15,074 bases of DNA from Strigomonas culicis (lineage: Eukaryota; Euglenozoa; Kinetoplastea; Trypanosomatida; Trypanosomatidae), in the NCBI GenBank assembly GCA_000482145.1, contig AUXH01000473.1:1-15074 (forward strand), in the 5' to 3' direction. Of the stretch, positions 1 to 7,000 are shown piece after piece. How positions within the stretch are numbered: the stretch's first letter is position 1; each line of letters begins with the position of its first letter. The notes under the pieces were generated by a model, which worked only from the letters and a program-made list of their open reading frames with translations, made no database searches and was not told the DNA's origin. The translations under genes were made by a program, and so were the position numbers.

Positions 1-371
1 CCACCGCCGTCCGCCGCCGCCGCGCCGTCGCGCTCGGCCGCCTCGGCGGCCGCCGCCTCGGCCTCCGCCCACGCGTCGGCGACCTCCTCCAGGTACGCCT
101 GGTGCTGCTCGGCGAGGGCGGCGCTCAGCGACACGCGCGCGGCCTGCAGCGCGGCCACCACCTGCGTCCCGCGGCGCCGCGGGCCGCCGGCCGCGATGCC
201 GTGCGTCTCCTCCAGCGCCTCGTCGCCGAGGATGTCCGTCTCGCTCAGCACCGCCCCCGCGGCGGACGCGCCGCCGCCGGCGCCAGACTGCAGCACCGTG
301 CGCACGTCAACGAAAGCGTTGTCGTCGTTGAGCTGATCCAGGTGCTGGCTCGGGTGGCCGCCGCGCAGCAT
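1..371 (-). CDS. Unrecognised alanine/glutamate-rich helical protein, N-terminal part (3' truncated by window edge)
   Basis: An open frame runs from an ATG at 371-369 to the left window edge, about 123 residues, with no stop. An in-frame TAG lies two codons before the ATG, and the ATG is the first one after the predicted splice acceptor at 413-414, so the start is well supported. The protein begins MLRGGHPSQHLDQLNDDNAF, passes through a Gly/Ala-rich linker, and becomes Ala/Glu-rich from about residue 85 (EEVADAWAEAEAAAAEAAE), which suggests a helix or coiled coil. I do not recognise a family. GC content and codon use match the other GC-rich genes here, and it follows RPS5 in the same direction. 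The C-terminus is outside the window, so no function can be assigned. Confidence 0.75.
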   Translation of the reverse strand, partial: MLRGGHPSQHLDQLNDDNAFVDVRTVLQSGAGGGASAAGAVLSETDILGDEALEETHGIAAGGPRRRGTQVVAALQAARVSLSAALAEQHQAYLEEVADAWAEAEAAAAEAAERDGAAAADGG

Positions 372-412
372 GTCTGGCTAAAGGGTCCTGTGGTTTCTAT
401 AAATCTGAACAG

Positions 413-441
413 CTAAGGGGCGAAAGAGGAGGGAGAGAGAA
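413..441 (-). promoter_or_regulatory. Predicted spliced-leader acceptor of the leftmost gene
   Basis: Read on the minus strand, a pyrimidine-rich run (441-415) ends in CCTTAG. The first AG after it is at 414-413, which would give a 5' UTR of 41 nt before the ATG at 371. A second AG at 406-405 is a possible alternative. This follows the trypanosomatid polypyrimidine-plus-AG rule; the exact site is inferred. Confidence 0.6.
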
Positions 442-661
442 CGTCTGGTGTACAGGGTATTCGTCGTTGGAATAGGGTTTTAACAGTCATCCACACACAG
501 CTGTTGTCAGCAGCCTTTGTAGAACACCGACAAGAACCAGGAAGAGACAAAAGACAGAAAAGGGAGAGAGAGTTTTTTTCTTAAATAGTAAATGAACAAA
601 AAAAAATGAAAATGATGATTAAACAAAACTCTTCGCTTAAGAGCTGCACCACACCGGTCCT

Positions 662-1234
662 TCATCGGTTAGCCTTGGCCACGCGCTCGACCTCATCCTT
701 CTTCTTGATCGCGTACGAGTTCGCGCTGCCGTTGGAGGCATTCACGATCTCATCAGCGAGGCACTCGGGGAGCGTCTTGAGGTTGCGGAATGCAGACTCG
801 CGCGCGCCCTTGCACATCATGTAGATGGCCTCGTTCACACGGCGCATGGGGGACACATCGACGGCCTGGCGGCGCACGACACCACCGGAGCCGACGCGGG
901 TCGAGTCCTCACGGGGCGCACCCTGGGACACGGCGTTGATGACGATCTGGATGGGGTTCGCGTCCGTCTGGAGGTGGATGATCTCCAGCGTCTGGCGCAC
1001 CAGGCGGGACGCCTGCAGCTTGCGGCCGTTACCGCGGCCCTTGAACATGAGGCCGTTCGTCAGGCGCTCCACGATCGGGATGCGCGCCTTCAGAAAGCGG
1101 CGCTTCTGCCAGCGGCCGGAGGTGTGCGGCACGTAGGTGGCCTTCTTCTCGATGTGGCTCTGGAGGGCGATCTCGTTGGACTTCACGCCATCGTACGACC
1201 ACTTGTTGAACAGCTTGGGAACCTTCGCGCTCAT
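662..1234 (-). CDS. RPS5: 40S ribosomal protein S5 (uS7 family), downstream tandem copy
   Basis: This 190-residue protein starts [16 protein letters not shown] and carries uS7 hallmarks: the basic RNA-binding stretch [15 protein letters not shown], then [18 protein letters not shown], then [11 protein letters not shown] with an Arg-rich lead-in, and a basic C-terminus. uS7 binds the head of the small subunit near the E site and mRNA exit. The frame stays open 61 codons upstream, but that extension is pyrimidine-tract translation. The predicted splice acceptor at 1244-1245 places this ATG first, after a 9-nt leader. The stop is TGA. The coding sequence differs from the copy at 1515-2087 by one synonymous base (Ile ATC versus ATT, at 944 here), so both genes make the same protein. 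Flanking sequences are unrelated. The family call is firm; the symbol follows common cytosolic small-subunit usage. Confidence 0.96.
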   Translation of the reverse strand: MSAKVPKLFNKWSYDGVKSNEIALQSHIEKKATYVPHTSGRWQKRRFLKARIPIVERLTNGLMFKGRGNGRKLQASRLVRQTLEIIHLQTDANPIQIVINAVSQGAPREDSTRVGSGGVVRRQAVDVSPMRRVNEAIYMMCKGARESAFRNLKTLPECLADEIVNASNGSANSYAIKKKDEVERVAKANR

Positions 1235-1243
1235 TTTGTTTAA

Positions 1244-1308
1244 CTGGAAGTGTTCAGCAGTAACAGGGAAGAAAAAGAGAGAGAAAGAAGGGGGAGAAAA
1301 GGGAAAGA
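1244..1308 (-). promoter_or_regulatory. Spliced-leader acceptor and polypyrimidine tract of RPS5 downstream copy
   Basis: Positions 1308-1265 on the minus strand are 44 uninterrupted pyrimidines, the longest such run in the window. The first AG after it is TTCCAG at 1245-1244, only 9 nt before the RPS5 start. Long uninterrupted tracts are associated with efficient trans-splicing, which fits a highly expressed ribosomal protein. Confidence 0.75.
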
Positions 1309-1514
1309 TGAGAAGATAAGAACAGCAACAGAAATTTGGCCAAAACGGTTTTACAAAGGTCACATGTGCCCATTTCTTTTTGCTATTGATGCCTTTGTTC
1401 TCTTTTTGAAAGAACAATCGCTTTTTTATTTTGTTTTATTTACGTAGAAATGATAAAATGAAAATAAAGAATTGAATCCATGAACATGAAGACACGAAAG
1501 GTGTGTGCGGTCCT

Positions 1515-2087
1515 TCATCGGTTAGCCTTGGCCACGCGCTCGACCTCATCCTTCTTCTTGATCGCGTACGAGTTCGCGCTGCCGTTGGAGGCATTCACGA
1601 TCTCATCAGCGAGGCACTCGGGGAGCGTCTTGAGGTTGCGGAATGCAGACTCGCGCGCGCCCTTGCACATCATGTAGATGGCCTCGTTCACACGGCGCAT
1701 GGGGGACACATCGACGGCCTGGCGGCGCACGACACCACCGGAGCCGACGCGGGTCGAGTCCTCACGGGGCGCACCCTGGGACACGGCGTTGATGACAATC
1801 TGGATGGGGTTCGCGTCCGTCTGGAGGTGGATGATCTCCAGCGTCTGGCGCACCAGGCGGGACGCCTGCAGCTTGCGGCCGTTACCGCGGCCCTTGAACA
1901 TGAGGCCGTTCGTCAGGCGCTCCACGATCGGGATGCGCGCCTTCAGAAAGCGGCGCTTCTGCCAGCGGCCGGAGGTGTGCGGCACGTAGGTGGCCTTCTT
2001 CTCGATGTGGCTCTGGAGGGCGATCTCGTTGGACTTCACGCCATCGTACGACCACTTGTTGAACAGCTTGGGAACCTTCGCGCTCAT
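1515..2087 (-). CDS. RPS5: 40S ribosomal protein S5 (uS7 family), upstream tandem copy
   Basis: This copy encodes exactly the same 190 residues as the gene at 662-1234. The DNA of the two coding regions matches except for one synonymous third position at 1797, and the copies are offset by 853 bp. The ATG at 2087-2085 is chosen by alignment to the twin and because it is the first ATG after the predicted acceptor AG at 2110-2109. The 36 extra in-frame codons upstream come from the pyrimidine tract. The stop is TGA. The 5' UTR (about 21 nt) and 3' UTR differ completely from the other copy, so the two mRNAs could be regulated separately while giving the same ribosomal subunit. Tandem duplication of ribosomal protein genes is common in trypanosomatids. 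Confidence 0.96.
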   Translation of the reverse strand: MSAKVPKLFNKWSYDGVKSNEIALQSHIEKKATYVPHTSGRWQKRRFLKARIPIVERLTNGLMFKGRGNGRKLQASRLVRQTLEIIHLQTDANPIQIVINAVSQGAPREDSTRVGSGGVVRRQAVDVSPMRRVNEAIYMMCKGARESAFRNLKTLPECLADEIVNASNGSANSYAIKKKDEVERVAKANR

Positions 2088-2108
2088 CTTTCGGGGATAA
2101 TGCGGATT

Positions 2109-2153
2109 CTTTACGGAAGCAAAAAAAGAAAGAGAGAGGAGGGGAAGAGAGAA
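2109..2153 (-). promoter_or_regulatory. Spliced-leader acceptor and polypyrimidine tract of RPS5 upstream copy
   Basis: Positions 2153-2121 on the minus strand are a pure 33-nt pyrimidine tract. It is followed by GCTTCCGTAAAG with AG at 2110-2109, giving a leader of about 21 nt. A second AG directly abuts the ATG (2089-2088) and would leave no leader, so the first is preferred. Confidence 0.7.
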
Positions 2154-2440
2154 TAGAAAATGAGACAGAATAGCGAGTGTATAACATGCAATCACAGCTT
2201 ACAGCTGCATTTACAGAAAGAAGCACCACACAAAAAGAGAGACAAAAAACAAAAAGAAAATGAAGAAAGCGTTAACACATGTGCGAATGTGTATTATTAT
2301 ACCAACCGATGTTGTACGACGAAGCATTGTGAATCATATACAAATTAAAGAACAAGTTTAAGAAAACAAAAAGAAACCACGACGCAAAAGGAAAAAAAAA
2401 ACAGCAACGACCACGAGAAGGAGAGGTGTCCGCCACGCGC
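2154..2440. other. Spacer between the RPC7-like gene and RPS5
   Basis: A/T-rich non-coding sequence holding the 3' UTR of the gene ending at 2441 and sequence upstream of the RPS5 acceptor tract. Short adenine runs (for example 2391-2401) are present. I see no RNA gene or conserved motif. Two short frames here are not supported. Confidence 0.6.
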
Positions 2441-3250
2441 TCACATGTACATGTCGTCTCCCTTATCGCTGCGGCCGTCCCCGTCGTCGCTGCCGCCGTT
2501 CTCGTCGTCGTCATCCTCGTTGAAGAAGTTGCCCGACATCTCCTCGTCCTCCCCGGACCCGCGGTCCGGGTCCTCGCTGTCGCCGCCGTCGTCCAGCCGC
2601 TCGGGTCGGGGACGCTTACGCGCGGCGCCCTGCGGCCCGAGCACCGGCGACGGCATGGTCACCTTGGCGCCGCGCCGCATCGGCCGCGGAGGCACCGGCC
2701 GCCGCACCGGCCGCACGCGCAGCCGCGCCGCCGACACGGTCCTCCCGCCGCCGCCGCCGCCGCCGCTGTACACCTGCGCGAGCTCGGTGGGCAGCCCCAG
2801 CGCGCTCAGCTGCGCGGCGACCGTCCCGTGCGGCGGCAGCAGCTCCGGGTAGTGCAGCACGTTGAGCGGCTCGCGGTAGGGCTCCAGCGCCGCCCAGGCC
2901 AGGACGCCACTGGTGTAGGCGTCGGGCACGTAGCAGGCGAAGCAGTCCCGCAGGTTCGGCGGCGGCCGCTTCTCCACCTCCGTCGTCGTCTGCACGGTCG
3001 CGCGGCCGCGCGCGTTGGGGAGACTCGGCGTCGCCACCACCCTCAGATGCGGCTCGCAGATGGCGTCGGCGTCGATGCTGGGCAGCACAATGGCGGCCGC
3101 CGCCGGCCTGCCGCCGCCCGGCGCCTCCGGTCGCAGCTGCTGGTGGTAGTGGTACGCGCGAGGGGGGTAGCGCGCCTCCGCATAGCTGCGTATCGCGCAC
3201 GTGCTCGGGTGCTGCTTGTCCAGCCGGTTGCGGCCAAACCCGCCACGCAT
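2441..3250 (-). CDS. Putative RNA polymerase III subunit RPC7/Rpc31-like acidic-tailed protein
   Basis: A 269-residue protein starting MRGGFGRNRLDKQHP. The start is the first ATG after the strong predicted acceptor AG at 3352-3351; the frame extends 36 codons further upstream only through a TTG. The N-terminus is Gly/Arg-rich and basic, a middle part contains LHYPELLPPHG, a run of seven Gly is encoded near 2750, and an Arg/Pro-rich basic stretch follows. The last 50 or so residues are strongly acidic (DDGGDSEDPDRGSGEDEE, then GNFFNEDDDDENGG, ending DDMYM). Known RPC7/Rpc31 proteins share a Gly/Arg-rich start and an acidic tail holding an aromatic-Asn motif followed by Asp/Glu and Gly, and this pattern suggested the call. 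The similarity is compositional as well as sequential, so an unrelated nuclear protein with an acidic tail remains possible. The stop is TGA. Confidence 0.5.
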   Translation of the reverse strand: MRGGFGRNRLDKQHPSTCAIRSYAEARYPPRAYHYHQQLRPEAPGGGRPAAAAIVLPSIDADAICEPHLRVVATPSLPNARGRATVQTTTEVEKRPPPNLRDCFACYVPDAYTSGVLAWAALEPYREPLNVLHYPELLPPHGTVAAQLSALGLPTELAQVYSGGGGGGGRTVSAARLRVRPVRRPVPPRPMRRGAKVTMPSPVLGPQGAARKRPRPERLDDGGDSEDPDRGSGEDEEMSGNFFNEDDDDENGGSDDGDGRSDKGDDMYM

Positions 3251-3350
3251 GGGTCGCAGGCGTAAGGATGAACGAAGGAACGCAATAGGCAGATGCGGAT
3301 GGATATTTACGCACGCTAGAGAGGAAACCAACAAGGGCACACCTATGTTC

Positions 3351-3390
3351 CTGCACAAAAAAAAAAGTCATAAGAGGAGAGAAAAAAGAG
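3351..3390 (-). promoter_or_regulatory. Predicted spliced-leader acceptor of the RPC7-like gene
   Basis: On the minus strand a 19-nt pyrimidine tract (3390-3372) and a second T-run (3366-3357) lead into GTGCAG with AG at 3352-3351. There is no ATG between this AG and the one at 3250, which supports the start chosen for the gene (leader about 100 nt). Confidence 0.7.
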
Positions 3391-4013
3391 TAAGCAAAGC
3401 CAAGGTGTCAATTTCATATACATACCACAAACAGTGTACGCATACATCGACTCTGAAGATCTTTTTTTTTGCTTTTAAGGTGACATATACCATATATGCA
3501 AGAAGAAGAAGCAACATAAACGTCATTTTTTTTTTCTACATACATTACAAGATCAAAACCAAATGAAAGAAAAAGAAGTGATAAGAATTGATTAGAAAAA
3601 TAATAACAGTACAAAAAGCGGAATATACATCATTTATGTGGTTATTTGCTTCACACGAAAAGAAAAAAAACGGCACTGAAAAAAAAAAGAATAAGATAGT
3701 GTAGGTAAGGGAAAAAAACAAAAAAGAGGTACATATATATGTGTGTCGGACAGTCTACATATATATACTGTACAAACCAAAGAGTGTTTAAAAGAATGAT
3801 AGTGAATGGTTACATGGGTACGTTTGCTTCGATTTTTTTATTTTTGATGGTTTATGTACTGGTTGCTGCTATGATCGTTCACCCACGGCTTTTCTTTTTT
3901 ATTCTATTCTTGAGCACTTATACTCTTGTTATTTGTTTGTCAGTTATTGTGTTTGGTTTTCTTTTGCTTTTTTGCAGCTATACATGCGTTTATAATTATT
4001 CTGTTTGAGTACA
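3391..4013. other. A/T-rich intergenic spacer
   Basis: Non-coding stretch between the large coiled-coil gene and the RPC7-like acceptor. On the minus strand it starts adenine-rich (4013-3830) and then alternates T-runs with short A/T repeats such as the ATATAT stretches near 3731-3770. It presumably holds the long 3' UTR of the large gene. A plus-strand frame at 3739-4008 is dismissed separately. No RNA gene was seen. Confidence 0.6.
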
Positions 4014-7000
4014 TCAGTATTCTTCATCCACGCCTACCTCGCTCGTGTTGCCAGTGGTGGGTGCGTCGTCTTCTCGAAATGCCATGTTCTTGACGTACAT
4101 GTCCAGCACCTCGGAGCGTCTCCGTTCCCTCTCCTTGAGGGGCGTCACGGCACTCGGCGCGAAGACCATCGCGCCGCCGCTCGGCACGCCGATGGAGGCC
4201 AGCGAGGAGGTGCGGCTGCGCGTGCGCGCGGGGGCGCCGACGCGCAGCCCCTCGAGGCACAGGTCCAGCGACGGCACCGGCTCCGGCTCGAGGAAGTTCG
4301 AGCGCGGCTTGCAGCCGCCGTCGACGCCGTTGCCGAGGCGGCCCTTCACCGGCCGCTTCTTCTCCGGCCGGAGGGAGATCTCACTCGCGTAGGAGGCGTC
4401 GCCCTTCTCCGCGCGCAGCTGCTGCAGCCGCCGCAGCTCGTCCTCGATGTGCTTCTGCCGCAGCTTATCCTGCCGCTTGCGCTGCCGCAGCGTGTCCTCG
4501 ATCGCCTCAATGGCGGGGTCGTTCACCAGCTTGAGCTTACCCGTCGACGTGTCGGACACGTCCTGGCCGGGGATGAGCCGCGTCTGGCGCACGCCGCCGA
4601 GCTGCTCCTTGCGGAGGGAAATGCGGTAGCGCTTCTCCTCCTCCGAGAGGCGCCGCTGGCGCTCCTCCCGCTCCGCCTTCGCGGCCTTGTACGCGGCCTC
4701 GATGACCTCGATCTTCTCCAGCAGCTCGTCCTCCATCTGCGCCATGAGCGCCTCGCGCGCGTCCGCCTCCGCCTGGCACAGGCGCGCGACCGCGCTCGCG
4801 TGGCGCTGCCGCGCCAGCTCGCGCGCCGCGCGCTGCCGCCGCTCCGCCTCCTCCTTCTCCCGCAGCCGCCGCTGCTCGGCCTCCACGAGGTCCGCCATCG
4901 TCGTGTTGTGCGTCATGGCGAGGCGCCCGCGCACCGCGTCCTCCTTGTCGCGGAGGCCGTCGCGTGCGCTGGACTCGCTGCGCGCGAGGCTCTGCAGCGC
5001 CTCGAGGAAGGAGGTCTGCGCCCTCTCCGCTGCCGCGCGGACGATGGCGTCGTACGCGTCGTCGAAACTGTCGCACAGCGCCGCGACCTCCTGCGCCTCC
5101 GCCCGGGCGAGGGCCTTGCGCGCCTCCACCTCCTTCATCAGGAAGTTGTGCCGTTCCTCCTCCTGCCGCACCTCGTGGTCCAGGCGCCGCAGCTCGGCCT
5201 CCTCGGCCTCGTCCATGCCCATCAGGAAGCACTGCTCCAGCGCGTCGCGGGCCTCCCGCTCCTCCGCGAGGATCGTCTCGCGGCCCTCCGCCTCGTCGCC
5301 GCAGTAGGCCTCCCGCTCGCTGCGGAACTGCTCCTGCTGCTCCATCCGCAGCTCCTGCTCGCGCAGCCGCTCGAGAAGCGCGGCCTCCGCCACGGCCACC
5401 TGCGCGGCCTTGCGGATGCGATCTTCGAGATCGTCACGGAACTGCGCCTCGTGGCTCATGAGGGATACGCGCTCGTCCTCCTCCTCCATCAGGAGGTCGG
5501 ATATGGCGGCCGCCAGCCGCGCCGCGGCGCGCTCGGCCGCCTCCTGCTCCATCTGGATGCGCCGCCTTTCCAACGCCTCCTCCTTGCGGCGTTGCTCTGC
5601 CTCCTCTTCCTGACGCCGGCGCTCCCGCTCCTCTTCCTCCTGACGCCGCCACGCCTCTGCCTCCTCTGCACGGCGCCTCCGTTCCCTTTCCTCTTCCTCC
5701 TGGCGACGGCGACGGATCGCCTCCTCCTCTTGGCGCCGTTTCTCCTTCTCCTCCTCCTCCTTGCGATGCCACTCCGCCTCCTCTGCCTGACGCTTCTTCT
5801 CTCTTTCCTCTTCCGCTTCACGCCACCGTGCCGCCGCCGCCGCCTCCCGCCGCTTTCGCTCTCTTTCCTCTTCTTCCTGGCGACGGAGGCGGGCGGCCTC
5901 CTCCTCTTGGCGTTTCTTCTCTCTCTCTTCCTCCTCCTGGCGCCACCGCGCCGCCGCCTCCTCCTCGCGTCGCCTCCGCTCCCGCTCCTCCTCCTCTTGA
6001 CGACGGAGGCGGGCGGCCTCTTCGTCCTGACGCCGCCTCGCCCTCTCCTCTTCCGCTTCACGCCACCGTGCCGCCGCCTCCTCCTCCCGCCGCTTCCGCT
6101 CTCTTTCCTCGTCTTCCTGGCGACGGAGGCGGGCGGCCTCCTCCTCTTGGCGCCTCCGCTCTCTCGCCTCGTCTTCCTGACGCCACCGCGCCTCCTCCTC
6201 TTGTCGCCGGCGCTCTCTCTCTTCTTCTTCGTGGCGTCGCCGCGCCTCTTCCTCTTGTCGCCGGCGCTCTCGTTCCTCCTCCTCCTGGCGTCGTCGCGCC
6301 TCCTCCTCTTGTCGCCGGCGCTCTCGCTCCGCCTCCTCCTCGCGTAGCCGCCGCTCCCGCTCCTCCTGTTCCCGGTGGAGCCGATCCGCCTCTTCCTCTT
6401 GACGCTTTCGCAGGCGCTCCTCCTCCTCCTGGCGCCGGCGCGCCTCCGCCTCCTCCTCGCGTCGCCGCCGCTCCTGCTCCTCCTGTTCCCGGTGGAGGCG
6501 CGCCGCCTCCGCCTCGTGGCGCTGCCGCAGGCGCTCCTCCTCCTCCAGCGCGCGGCGGCGCAGCTCCGCCTCCAGCCTGCCGTCGTCAGACGTGCACGTG
6601 GCCTTGTTGTGGCTGATTCGGCGCCGGGCCTGGCTGTCCTCCGTGCGGGCGCTGCTCCCGTATCCGCCCAGGCTCCGGCGGTTGTTGAGGCGCCCGCGCA
6701 GCACATCCAGCACGCGGTCCGCCACCTCCTCGACGTCGCCCTCAATACTGCCCGCGGTCGCAGAGTGACGCACGGCGTCGCCATCGTACGGGAGCCAGTT
6801 GGACAGACTGCCGCTGGTTATGCCGGCGCCGACCTCGCCCGTCTGGGATGCCTTGTTGCTGCGGTGGGAGGCCCCGGGCCCCATGTCATCGCCGCTATTG
6901 TCGGAGCCGGTCTGAGTGGTTTTATGGAGTGAGTGCGCGAGCAAGCTGTCATTCGCATGACTGCTTTTGCTCTGCCCCGTATTACTGCGATTGCTGAACA

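Larger units (their letters stand above)
655..2087 (-). repeat. Direct tandem duplication limited to the RPS5 coding sequence
   Basis: Two 580-bp direct repeats, 655-1234 and 1508-2087, are identical except at 944/1797. On the 5' side of each gene identity ends exactly at the A of the ATG. On the 3' side it continues 7 bp beyond the stop codon. The 273-bp spacer and both outer flanks share no obvious similarity. Confidence 0.95.

Noticed and set aside
102..416. 104-codon plus-strand frame at the left edge
   Set aside because: Shadow of the minus-strand gene, which has an in-frame stop just before its ATG and a splice acceptor.
825..1989. Identical 103-residue plus-strand frames at 825-1136 and 1678-1989
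   Set aside because: They are identical only because the RPS5 copies are; antisense to a ribosomal protein gene.
2552..2570. Perfect 8-bp palindrome with a 3-nt loop (CCCGGACC/GGTCCGGG)
   Set aside because: It lies inside the Asp/Arg/Gly codons of the RPC7-like gene and has no context of a terminator or binding site; probably chance in GC-rich sequence.
2426..3265. 279-codon plus-strand frame opposite the RPC7-like gene
   Set aside because: Arg/Val/Ala-rich shadow; the minus frame has a clear start after a strong acceptor.
3739..4008. 89-codon hydrophobic plus-strand frame that looks like a membrane protein
   Set aside because: The hydrophobicity comes from T-rich sequence, the complement of an A-rich 3' UTR. 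The direction is wrong and there is no splice acceptor pattern for it.
4005..6347. 780-codon open frame on the plus strand opposite the large gene
   Set aside because: It mirrors the Glu/Arg repeat codons (giving Leu/Pro/Arg runs), runs against the transcription direction, and has no family resemblance. It is a by-product of GC-rich codon bias.
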